5,790 nucleotides of DNA from assembly GCA_030044395.1 (NCBI GenBank), contig JASHVW010000065.1, forward strand, positions 1-5,790, read 5' to 3'. Origin of the DNA: Verrucomicrobiia bacterium (GTDB taxonomy: Bacteria; Verrucomicrobiota; Verrucomicrobiia; Limisphaerales; UBA11358). Both the position numbers and the translations under genes were made by a program. Positions 1 through 5,790 of the stretch are shown here, in pieces. Below the pieces are notes generated by a model that was not told the origin of the DNA, ran no database searches, and worked only from the letters and a program-made list of their open reading frames with translations. The number at the start of each line of letters is the position of its first letter. Position 1 is the stretch's first letter.

Positions 1-69
1 AAGAGCAATTTGATTTCAGGCGTTCACGAAGTTCTCCTGTCTTTGAAAATAGAAAGTTAAAGTTATTTT

Positions 70-693
70 ATGTCCATGTTCCTTTTTTGGTGCGCCGTCG
101 GAATTGTCGCCGGTGCGATGTTTGGCTCATTGTTCGAGTGGACCCTGCATCGTTATCTCATGCACCGTTCAATTCTCGTGAAATTCTTCCGCTACCCATT
201 CGAGCGGCACACGCTCGTCCATCACCACATCTTCAAAGCCGACTATACCTATCATCTCGTCCACGAACCGGACAAGAAAACCATTCCGATGGCTTGGTGG
301 CACGGCCCCGTGTTGGTGGCCGTCGGATTGCTGCCGTTTTTGATTTCGGCTTGCATATTTGAAAAATGGGGGCTTTTGTGCGGCGCCGCGGCGGCTTGCT
401 CCTTGTATTTTACAGCCTATGAATACATGCATTGGTGCATGCACCTGCCAAAAAAACGGCACGTGGAACGATCCGGGATCTTCTTCCGGCTCAACGGCCA
501 TCACCTCCTTCATCATCGCTACATGAACAAAAATTTTAACGTCGTCCTGCCCCTGGCCGATTTGTGTCTCGGCACGTTGTTACTCCGGTCAAGGGTCGCC
601 TTTGCTCAGGCGAAAGGTCCCTCCGTCCCAAACGTCCAACCTAAAATAAAGAGCGTGGGTTTCAACAGCATCCTGCCGGGAGCCGCCAAATAA
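70..693 (+). CDS. Fatty acid hydroxylase / sterol desaturase superfamily membrane protein
   Basis: A 207-residue integral-membrane protein with the histidine boxes of the diiron fatty acid hydroxylase superfamily. These are HRYLMH (H27-H32), HTLVHHH (H47, H51-H53), HWCMH (H121-H125) and HHLLHH (H144-H149), with H62 and H65 between them. Hydrophobic segments at about 3-21, 80-97 and 101-118 would place the histidine clusters on the cytoplasmic face. The family binds two irons and hydroxylates or desaturates lipid substrates such as fatty acids, sterols or carotenoids (beta-carotene hydroxylase is a relative). The substrate cannot be told from sequence. The tail after about residue 172 is polar and lacks family motifs. 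The start is the first ATG of the frame; an ATG two codons later is possible, and no Shine-Dalgarno sequence precedes either. The gene stands alone, with a hairpin 7 bases after its stop. The family call is secure and the precise function unknown. Confidence 0.88.
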   Translation: MSMFLFWCAVGIVAGAMFGSLFEWTLHRYLMHRSILVKFFRYPFERHTLVHHHIFKADYTYHLVHEPDKKTIPMAWWHGPVLVAVGLLPFLISACIFEKWGLLCGAAAACSLYFTAYEYMHWCMHLPKKRHVERSGIFFRLNGHHLLHHRYMNKNFNVVLPLADLCLGTLLLRSRVAFAQAKGPSVPNVQPKIKSVGFNSILPGAAK

Positions 694-699
694 CTCGAC

Positions 700-718
700 C
701 GCGGCTCCGTGAGCCGCG
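700..718. terminator. Hairpin after the hydroxylase gene, possible bidirectional terminator
   Basis: A perfect 8-bp G+C-rich stem (CGCGGCTC pairing with GAGCCGCG) closes a 3-base loop, starting 7 bases after the TAA of the hydroxylase gene. The neighbouring tRNA is transcribed towards it from the other side, so it sits between convergent transcripts, where a shared terminator is expected. No T-tract follows on the plus strand (ATAAATTGG), and on the minus strand only a short TTATTT lies 10 bases beyond the stem. It is therefore not a canonical intrinsic terminator. The hairpin is seen directly; the terminator role is inferred. Confidence 0.4.
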
Positions 719-841
719 ATAAATTGGAATCGTCGCGGCCAGCCTCGATTCACCGGCTCACCGCCGGAAGGAAGAGCCGTTTGATGAATTTGTCATCTAT
801 CACTTGGAAACGGCAGCGGCGTGAGGCTGCGCCGGAAAAAT

Positions 842-918
<77 letters not shown>

Positions 919-931
919 CTAAAGAAACCCC

Positions 932-959
932 ATTATGGCATCAAAGAGGCGATGCGCAA
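932..959 (-). promoter_or_regulatory. Putative sigma-70-type promoter of the initiator tRNA gene
   Basis: On the minus strand a CATAAT hexamer (937 to 932, five of six matches to TATAAT) lies 13 bases before the tRNA 5' end. That would put the transcription start near 925, leaving a short leader for RNase P to remove. A TTGCGC hexamer (959 to 954), matching only the TTG half of the -35 consensus, is 16 bases upstream of it. The AT-rich palindrome 960-978 abuts the -35 on its upstream side, where UP elements of stable-RNA promoters lie. Position and spacing support the call; the weak -35 keeps it tentative. Confidence 0.5.
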
Positions 960-978
960 GTTTTAAACGCTTTAAAAC
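960..978. repeat. 19-bp AT-rich palindrome at the DUF218 stop and tRNA promoter
   Basis: GTTTTAAA and TTTAAAAC form a perfect 8-bp inverted repeat around the 3-base centre CGC. It spans the TAA stop of the DUF218 gene (972-974) and ends directly next to the putative -35 hexamer of the tRNA promoter. It could act as an UP-like element, an operator, or a weak AT-rich terminator of the DUF218 transcript; the sequence alone does not decide. Confidence 0.5.
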
Positions 979-1559
979 GGACAGACGCCATAGCGGACCC
1001 AATAACCGGGCAACTTCAGATACTCCAGGAAGATGCGCCGAATCATCATCCGCGACCAGTTCGCGCGTTTGACGGCAAAATACGTGGGCCGCGAGTAAAA
1101 TTTAATGTCCGGAATGTAATGCTCAAAACTTCTCAGCGCCCGGCGCGAATGATACCAGGAAGTGACAATGATGGCGTTTTGAACCTGCTCCCGCCGCAGC
1201 AATGGGGCGCAAAATTCGGCGTTTTCCCTTGTCGTGCGGGATTTAGGTTCCATTTGGATTGCGCCTCGAGGCACGCCCTCTTTGACCAAAATCGAGCGGT
1301 AAATCTCATCGTCCCCTGCCCCGCTCACCAAAATCTTTGCCGCGGCGTGATCGTGGAATAGTTTCGCGGCGAAATCGGGGCGATCCTCCGCGCCACCCCC
1401 CAAAACAATGATGATGTCGGCCTTTACAGGGCCGCTGTCCACGCACAAAAATATTTTCGGAAAGAAAATCGCCACAACGGCAAGGGCAATTATTGTAATA
1501 CCCGCCGCCAGCGCCATCCGCAAAAACCATGTTCGTTTTCGAGTCACTCCCGGGAACAT
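972..1559 (-). CDS. DUF218 domain protein, YdcF/SanA/ElyC-like, membrane-anchored
   Basis: A 195-residue protein from the ATG at 1559. A basic N-terminus (RKR at 7-9) precedes one transmembrane helix at about 12-34, then a DUF218 domain that is probably periplasmic. Family signatures in order: ADIIIVLGGG (47-56), ILVSGAG (76-82), a GVP turn (95-97), EPKSRTTRENA (104-114) and IIVTSWYHSRRAL (130-142). Family members with known phenotypes act in envelope biology: SanA in barrier function, ElyC in peptidoglycan and polysaccharide-lipid carrier metabolism. E. coli YdcF has been reported to bind S-adenosylmethionine. The role here is unknown. A TTG at 1583 would add eight residues in the same frame. 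I prefer the ATG because it leaves a short basic tail before the helix, although neither start has a Shine-Dalgarno sequence. The gene is divergent from tlyA and upstream of the tRNA on the same strand, with no functional link visible. Confidence 0.88.
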   Translation of the reverse strand: MFPGVTRKRTWFLRMALAAGITIIALAVVAIFFPKIFLCVDSGPVKADIIIVLGGGAEDRPDFAAKLFHDHAAAKILVSGAGDDEIYRSILVKEGVPRGAIQMEPKSRTTRENAEFCAPLLRREQVQNAIIVTSWYHSRRALRSFEHYIPDIKFYSRPTYFAVKRANWSRMMIRRIFLEYLKLPGYWVRYGVCPF

Positions 1560-1672
1560 GACGAGTGAAAAAGTCGAAAGCAAGAAATTCGGCGAAGAGA
1601 AATGAAGGATACGGCCTCAAAAAGAAGGAACAACGAACGGAGAAATCCCGGCGTTCTCGAATGATTCCTTCG

Positions 1673-1682
1673 CTCACGTGAG
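1673..1682. promoter_or_regulatory. Perfect 10-bp palindrome in the divergent DUF218/tlyA intergenic region
   Basis: CTCACGTGAG is a perfect palindrome roughly midway between the divergently transcribed DUF218 and tlyA starts, where a shared operator could lie. I could not place a convincing -35/-10 pair for either gene around it, so a regulatory role is only suggested by position and symmetry. Confidence 0.22.
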
Positions 1683-1747
1683 GCTGACGTCCGTTGCTGT
1701 GGAACGTGTGGCGGCGCGGCCAGAGGGATTGCTTAAAGGGACTGGGC

Positions 1748-1751
1748 GGAG
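1748..1751 (+). promoter_or_regulatory. Ribosome binding site of tlyA (GGAG)
   Basis: GGAG lies 12 bases before the tlyA ATG, somewhat farther than the usual 5-9. A TAA at 1734-1736 lies in the same frame upstream with no other start codon between, so the ATG at 1764 is fixed anyway. It is the only clear Shine-Dalgarno sequence before any protein gene in this window. Confidence 0.5.
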
Positions 1752-1763
1752 CATTCTGGTTCC

Positions 1764-2498
1764 ATGATTCGGCTTGACGACGCATTGGTGAATCGCGGGC
1801 TGTGCCCGAGCCGCGAACGGGCCAAACGCTCGATTCTGGCCGGTCAGGTCCGCGTCAACGGCCAGGTGGCCCATAAAGCCAGCGATACCGTTGGGACGGA
1901 AGACGAAATCAGTCTGGCCGGGCAGGAAAAGTTTGTGAGCCGTGGAGGGCAAAAGCTTGAACACGCATTAAAGCATTTTCAATTGGAGATTGCCGGGGCG
2001 TCGGCCATTGACCTGGGCGCATCCACAGGCGGGTTTACAGATTGCCTGCTGCAATATGGCGTAAAAACCGTTGTGGCGGTGGATGTTGGACAGGGCCAAC
2101 TGGCTTGGAAATTGCGCAAGGACCCGCGCGTAACGGTAATGGAGAAAATCAACGCCCGGCATTTGAAGCCCGAACAGTTTCCTCGCCTGTTCGATTTGGC
2201 AGTGATTGATTGTTCATTCATCTCCTTGCGAAAAATTCTGCCGGCCGCAATGGCCCTGGTGAAGCCCAGGGGCAAAATCATCGCACTGGTCAAACCCCAA
2301 TTTGAAGCGGGAAAAGCCGAGGCTGCCAAAGGGCGCGGCGTCATCCGCGATCCGGCGATTCATGAACGAGTGTTGCGGGAGTTGCGCGATTTTGTTTCCG
2401 AGCAGGCTGGCCTTTGCTGGCAGAATGTGGTTGAATCGCCTTTGCGCGGCCCGGCAGGAAATAAAGAATTTTTGACATTCATTGAAAAGATCGGCTGA
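1764..2498 (+). CDS. tlyA: TlyA family rRNA (cytidine-2'-O)-methyltransferase
   Basis: A 244-residue protein, close to the family's usual length. An N-terminal S4 RNA-binding domain (about 1-60, with LDDALVNRGL and SRERAKRSILAGQVRVNG) precedes an FtsJ/RrmJ-type Rossmann methyltransferase domain. The SAM-binding loop is DLGASTGGF (83-91). The catalytic K-D-K-E tetrad is intact: K64 (SRGGQKL), D149 (VIDCSF), K177 (LVKPQFE) and E235 (NKEFL). In mycobacteria TlyA 2'-O-methylates cytidines in 16S and 23S rRNA at the subunit interface, and its loss gives capreomycin resistance. Shorter homologues in other bacteria may modify only 16S rRNA. The old 'hemolysin' label for this family is misleading. 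The 3' end overlaps nadK by 17 bases, so the two are probably one transcript; tlyA next to nadK is a known arrangement, as in Mycobacterium. Confidence 0.95.
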   Translation: MIRLDDALVNRGLCPSRERAKRSILAGQVRVNGQVAHKASDTVGTEDEISLAGQEKFVSRGGQKLEHALKHFQLEIAGASAIDLGASTGGFTDCLLQYGVKTVVAVDVGQGQLAWKLRKDPRVTVMEKINARHLKPEQFPRLFDLAVIDCSFISLRKILPAAMALVKPRGKIIALVKPQFEAGKAEAAKGRGVIRDPAIHERVLRELRDFVSEQAGLCWQNVVESPLRGPAGNKEFLTFIEKIG

Positions 2499-3324
2499 CA
2501 AAATTAAAACCGTTGGATTGATCGGCAATGTACATAAGCCCGATTGCATCGGCATCGTCCGCAAGGCGGCGCGTTTGATTCAAAAGGCCGGACGCAAGGC
2601 GATTGTGGACGGCAGCCCGGCCGATTTGGCCCGCCACTCCGACCTGCTTCTGGTGTTCGGCGGCGACGGCACGATGCTTCACGCGGCAAGAGACATTGCC
2701 GGGTCGGCCACTCCGATGCTCGGGGTAAATATCGGCAGCCTTGGTTTTCTCACTGCAGTGCCCTCCGCGGAACTGGCCCGGGCCCTCAACCATGTCTGGC
2801 GCGGTCAATTCAAATTTGAACCGCGGGCCATGATCGAGGTTTCCGGCGTCTGCGACGGAAAGAAAGTATTCAAAACCGCGCTCAACGACATCGTTGTCAG
2901 CCGCGGCGCGTCGTCGCGGCTGATCGCTTTGGATGTGGCCACGGACGGTGAATTGATTACCCATTATCGCTGCGACGGGCTGATTGTCAGCTCACCGACG
3001 GGATCAACGGCGTATTCGCTGGCGGCGGGCGGCGCCATTGTTCTGCCGTCGGCCGAAGTCTTTGCGCTGACGCCAATTTGTCCCCACGCGCTGTCAAACC
3101 GTTCCATTATCCTGCCGCTGCATTCCGTGATTCAGGTCAAGGCGGCCAGCCCGCCCCCCTCGACGCTTCTCAGCGTGGACGGCGAATTGGTCGCCAATTT
3201 GAATGAAGGGGACAAAGTGACGATCCGCCGGAGCGCGCAGGTAATCCGGTTGGTGCATTTGGCGGACGGTTCTTTTTTGGAGGCGTTGCGCCGGAAATTG
3301 CAATGGCGCGGCGCGTATTTCTGA
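2482..3324 (+). CDS. nadK: NAD kinase
   Basis: A 280-residue ATP- or polyphosphate-dependent NAD kinase, the enzyme that makes NADP in the cytoplasm. Family motifs are in the right order: GGDGT (60-64, with the essential aspartate D62) followed by MLHAARD, GVNIGSLGFLT (81-91), ALNDIVV (133-139, in the place of the NE/D motif), RCDGLIVSSPTGSTAYSLAAGG (163-184) and TPICPHALSNR (197-207). The length is typical. The start is a TTG inside the last codons of tlyA. It is well bounded: an in-frame TGA lies at 2473-2475, and starting at a later TTG would trim the first beta-strand (KTVGLIGNV). No Shine-Dalgarno sequence is seen, so translation is probably coupled to tlyA through the 17-base overlap. 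A 130-base gap follows with no clear terminator, so read-through into lacI cannot be excluded. Confidence 0.96.
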   Translation: MKRSADKIKTVGLIGNVHKPDCIGIVRKAARLIQKAGRKAIVDGSPADLARHSDLLLVFGGDGTMLHAARDIAGSATPMLGVNIGSLGFLTAVPSAELARALNHVWRGQFKFEPRAMIEVSGVCDGKKVFKTALNDIVVSRGASSRLIALDVATDGELITHYRCDGLIVSSPTGSTAYSLAAGGAIVLPSAEVFALTPICPHALSNRSIILPLHSVIQVKAASPPPSTLLSVDGELVANLNEGDKVTIRRSAQVIRLVHLADGSFLEALRRKLQWRGAYF

Positions 3325-3413
3325 GAATGAGAAGGAAAAAGGAAAGAGGTAAAAGTAAAATACTACCGATAAGGCAAAAAATGAATACGTTGGAAAAACC
3401 GAGGGATATTGAA

Positions 3414-3429
3414 ATACGAACGTTTGAGT
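3414..3429. promoter_or_regulatory. Candidate LacI-family operator upstream of the lacI-glcD pair
   Basis: The 16-mer ATACGAACGTTTGAGT is centred on a CpG step (3421/3422) with the palindromic core AACGTT. It matches 12 of 16 positions of the E. coli PurR box as I remember it (ACGCAAACGTTTGCGT). LacI/GalR-family regulators bind such palindromes, with the hinge-helix leucine inserting at the central CpG. It ends 25 bases before the start codon of the regulator gene, a fitting place for autoregulation. The same stretch also holds a CGAAC/GTTCG hairpin (3417-3432), an alternative reading. No convincing -35/-10 pair was found: TTGAAA at 3409 and GATAAT at 3440 are 25 bases apart, too far. Confidence 0.3.
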
Positions 3430-3454
3430 TCGGGGTTCGGATAATTTAACTGTC

Positions 3455-4471
3455 ATGGTCCGCCTTAAAGACATTGCCCGCCACGCCGGCGTTTCGGTGA
3501 TGACAATCTCCAAGGCATTGCGCGATGCGCCGGATGTTTCCGCCGTCACGAAGGCGCGGATCAAGGCACTGGCCCAACAAATGGGCTACGTGCCCGATTC
3601 AAGCGCGCAAGGGTTGCGGACCAAAATGACAAAGCTCTTCGGGCTGGTGATCCCGTCCAACACCAACCCGATTTTTGCCCGGATCGTCTTCGCCATCGAA
3701 GACCGCGCTCATGAACTCGGCTACGATACTTTGCTGGCGCACACGCATAACAAGCCGGAACGGGGGGAGCATTGTCTGCGCCGCTTGCTCTCGCGACGGG
3801 TGGACGGACTTTTCATTTCGCCCGTCTATCGTTTCGAAGCCGAGGCCCGGATTTATCAGGAAATCCTGACGCGCCAGACGCCAACCGTGCTGTTGGGACC
3901 GCCCGCGCCGTTTTGCAAATCGTTTCCGTCCATTGAAATCGAAGAATCCGTGGCCAGTTACAATGCCGCGCGGTATTTATTGAAATTAGGCCACAAGCGA
4001 ATTGCTTATTTGACCGGCCCCCCCGTGGCGCCGTGGGCGCACGACCGATTCGAAGGCTACCGCCGCGCGTTGCGCGAGGCCAATCTGGAACCGGATGACA
4101 AACTCGTTTTTCAGGCTGGCAGCACAATCGAGGATGGCACCAAGGCCGCGCTTCAGATGCTGAACGAAAATTGCAACGCCACAGCGGTGCAGGCCGTCAA
4201 CGACCTGGTTGCCGTCGGCTGCGCTGAAACCCTTTTGGCCCAAGGCATCAGAATCCCGGAGGACATCTCAATTATTGGTTTCGGGAATGTCCTGGCGGGC
4301 GAATTTTTCCGCGTGCCGCTAACCACAATGCGCCAGCCCAAATTTCGTCTGGGCATTGCCGCCGTGGACGTCATGATGAAATTAATCCATGGCGAACCAG
4401 TGCAATTGCAGCGATTGACCGCCGAACTCATTGAACGCAAAAGCACCGCGCCGCCGAAAGATTTGAAATGA
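3455..4471 (+). CDS. LacI/GalR-family transcriptional regulator
   Basis: A 338-residue regulator of normal family length. The N-terminal helix-turn-helix is LKDIARHAGVSVMTISKAL (4-22). Residues up to GYVPDSSAQGLRTK (44-57) supply the third helix and the hinge helix, whose L54 is the likely minor-groove intercalating leucine. A periplasmic-binding-protein-like effector domain follows from about 61 (LFGLVIPSNTNPIFARIV). It includes GHKRIAYLTGPP (179-190), DRFEGYRRAL (197-206), AVQAVNDLVAVG (244-255) and ISIIGFGNVLAGEFFRVPLTTMRQP (271-295). The common GFDD of this last motif is here GFGN, so the effector contact there differs from sugar-binding members and the ligand cannot be predicted. The start is the only in-frame ATG after a TGA at 3425-3427 and gives a textbook N-terminus, though no Shine-Dalgarno sequence precedes it. 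The stop overlaps the next gene's start (ATGA), pointing to control of that oxidase and possibly of its own gene. Confidence 0.95.
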   Translation: MVRLKDIARHAGVSVMTISKALRDAPDVSAVTKARIKALAQQMGYVPDSSAQGLRTKMTKLFGLVIPSNTNPIFARIVFAIEDRAHELGYDTLLAHTHNKPERGEHCLRRLLSRRVDGLFISPVYRFEAEARIYQEILTRQTPTVLLGPPAPFCKSFPSIEIEESVASYNAARYLLKLGHKRIAYLTGPPVAPWAHDRFEGYRRALREANLEPDDKLVFQAGSTIEDGTKAALQMLNENCNATAVQAVNDLVAVGCAETLLAQGIRIPEDISIIGFGNVLAGEFFRVPLTTMRQPKFRLGIAAVDVMMKLIHGEPVQLQRLTAELIERKSTAPPKDLK

Positions 4472-5790
4472 ATGCCGCACGCAAGTCCAAACTATCCCAA
4501 CTGAAAAAACTCTTGCCCGGCGAAATTTCCCTCGATCCCGCCATACTTGTCCGATACGCCGGCGACAAATGGTTTGCCGCCCATCAACCTGACGCCGTCG
4601 CCCTGCCTCGCTCCGCTCAATCCGTGTCCAAAATTTTACGGTTCGCCACCGAGAACAAAATCCCCGTCACCGCGCGGGGCGCCGGGTATGGCTACGTGGG
4701 CGGATGCGTTCCCATTCGCGGCGGCATCGCCCTCTCAACCGCACGCATGAATCGAATTTTGGATATCAACCGCGCCGATTTTGTGGCGGTGGTTCAGCCG
4801 GCGGTGATCACTGCGAAGCTGCAGGCCGAAGTTGAAAAACGCCGATTGTTTTACCCGCCCGACCCGGCCAGCCGCGCAGACAATTTTATCGGCGGCAACG
4901 TCGCCACCAACGCCGGCGGTCCCCGTTGCCTGAAATACGGCGTCACACGCGATTATGTACTCGGCCTGCAGGTCGTCCTGGCTGATGGCACAATGATCCG
5001 CACCGGCGGACGGACGCACAAAAACAAAACAGGCTTTGATTTGACCAAACTATTTGTCGGCTCGGAGGGTCTCCTGGGCGTGATTACGGAAGCCACGTTG
5101 AAATTGATCCCCCTGCCTCCCTTCCGTGCGACGCTGGCGGTTGGTTTCAATTCCATGCGCAATGCCGTCGGTGCCCTGCAGGCGATTCTGGCTGCCGGGT
5201 TCTTGCCCAGCGCGCTGGAACTGGCCGATGAGTTCACCCTCGCCGCCGCCGCAAAATATACCGGCGATGATCGCCTGGGAGTCTGTAAGGCCCACCTCAT
5301 CGTGGAGTTGGATGGACAAAAAACCTCCGTGCGGAGCGAATTGCCGGCGGTGGAAAAGGTCATTCGCAAATTCAGGCCGCTATTTGTTGAGCGCGGTTTT
5401 GGCGATGCCCAGTGCGAGAAAATCTGGCAGATTCGCCGCGTGTTCTCCACGTCGCTGAAATCCACCGGCCTCAAGAAGTTGAATGAGGACATCGTGGTGC
5501 CGCGCGGGCGATTGGAGGATTTGTTCCATTTCACAGCCCGGCTCCAGAAGAAAATCAGGCTGCCGATCGCTTGTTTTGGCCACGCCGGCGATGGAAACAT
5601 CCACGTCAATATCATGCTCGATACAAAAGATGCCGTGGCAGTCAAGCGTGGCGAAGCGGCCCTGGATGAATTGTTCCGCCAGATTATTGCCTGGAAAGGA
5701 GCAATTACGGGCGAGCATGGGATTGGACTGGCCAAAATGCGCTGGTGGCCGCTGGCAGTGTCCGCGGAAGTCATGGAGCTTCACCGATCA
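4468..5790 (+). CDS. FAD-linked oxidase, GlcD-type 2-hydroxyacid dehydrogenase (3' end outside window)
   Basis: Open from the ATG at 4468 to the last base: 441 codons and no stop. It belongs to the FAD-binding PCMH / GlcD family (glycolate oxidase subunit D, D-lactate dehydrogenase). The FAD domain has TARGAGYGYVGG (68-79), PPDP (130-133), GGNVATNAGGPRCLKYG (142-158) and KNKTGFDLTKLFVGSEG (185-201). The C-terminal domain has GHAGDGNIH (371-379), whose histidines bind the metal in D-lactate dehydrogenases, and GEHGIG (415-420) with the catalytic histidine. Such enzymes oxidise glycolate, D-lactate or related 2-hydroxyacids to 2-oxoacids and pass electrons on, often with GlcE and Fe-S GlcF partners. 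E. coli GlcD has 499 residues, so perhaps 20-50 residues are missing here, unless the gene is one of the longer GlcD-GlcF fusions. Its start shares ATGA with the lacI stop and lacks a Shine-Dalgarno sequence, implying translational coupling. Substrate unknown. Confidence 0.93.
   Translation, partial: MNAARKSKLSQLKKLLPGEISLDPAILVRYAGDKWFAAHQPDAVALPRSAQSVSKILRFATENKIPVTARGAGYGYVGGCVPIRGGIALSTARMNRILDINRADFVAVVQPAVITAKLQAEVEKRRLFYPPDPASRADNFIGGNVATNAGGPRCLKYGVTRDYVLGLQVVLADGTMIRTGGRTHKNKTGFDLTKLFVGSEGLLGVITEATLKLIPLPPFRATLAVGFNSMRNAVGALQAILAAGFLPSALELADEFTLAAAAKYTGDDRLGVCKAHLIVELDGQKTSVRSELPAVEKVIRKFRPLFVERGFGDAQCEKIWQIRRVFSTSLKSTGLKKLNEDIVVPRGRLEDLFHFTARLQKKIRLPIACFGHAGDGNIHVNIMLDTKDAVAVKRGEAALDELFRQIIAWKGAITGEHGIGLAKMRWWPLAVSAEVMELHRS

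Noticed and set aside
1..69. Promoter for the hydroxylase gene (TTGAAA at 43-48)
   Set aside because: The only -10-like sequence at proper spacing (TTTTAT, 66-71) overlaps the start codon and would need a leaderless or later start. The upstream context is cut off by the window edge.
3325..3454. Purine-rich nadK-lacI gap as a terminator or promoter
   Set aside because: No G+C-rich hairpin with a T-tract follows nadK. TTGAAA (3409) and GATAAT (3440) are 25 bases apart, too far for a sigma-70 promoter. Only the near-palindrome is kept as a candidate.
3094..3564. 156-codon minus-strand open frame across the nadK-lacI gap
   Set aside because: It overlaps two well-supported genes on the other strand. 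Its gap portion is F/S/Y-rich because it is the complement of a purine-rich stretch, not a domain.
4953..5774. 273-codon minus-strand open frame
   Set aside because: It is antisense to the GlcD-type oxidase, whose motifs cover the whole stretch. The translation is low-complexity, rich in S/R/P, as expected of a shadow frame in G+C-rich DNA.

Overview
The window reads as an ordinary, gene-dense bacterial chromosome segment: six protein genes, one of them cut by the right edge, and one tRNA. There is no sign of insertion sequences, phage, CRISPR or conjugation genes. The moderately high G+C content, the scarcity of Shine-Dalgarno sequences and the style of the LacI-family regulator suggest a Verrucomicrobiota-type (Pedosphaera/Limisphaerales-like) organism. 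That assignment is a guess from flavour, not from a marker gene.

Layout, left to right. A small integral-membrane fatty acid hydroxylase/sterol desaturase superfamily protein (70-693, +) is followed by a compact hairpin. Next is an initiator tRNA-Met gene on the minus strand (842-918), with a recognisable promoter and an AT-rich palindrome upstream. A membrane-anchored DUF218 (YdcF/SanA/ElyC-like) protein lies on the minus strand (972-1559). A divergent intergenic region then leads into a plus-strand block: tlyA (rRNA 2'-O-methyltransferase, 1764-2498) overlapping nadK (NAD kinase, 2482-3324, TTG start). After a 130-base gap comes a LacI-family regulator (3455-4471). Its stop overlaps by 4 bases the start of a GlcD-type FAD-linked oxidase (4468 to beyond the window end), so the two are probably translationally coupled.

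The tlyA-nadK pair is a housekeeping arrangement known from other bacteria, where recN often follows; here lacI follows instead. The lacI-glcD pair looks like a small catabolic unit in which the regulator is made together with a 2-hydroxyacid (glycolate or D-lactate type) dehydrogenase. A PurR-box-like near-palindrome 25 bases before lacI is a candidate operator. I do not see an undescribed biological system. The points most worth checking are the unusual A29:U41 pair in the initiator tRNA, the regulator-oxidase coupling with its candidate operator, and the AT-rich palindrome at the tRNA promoter.
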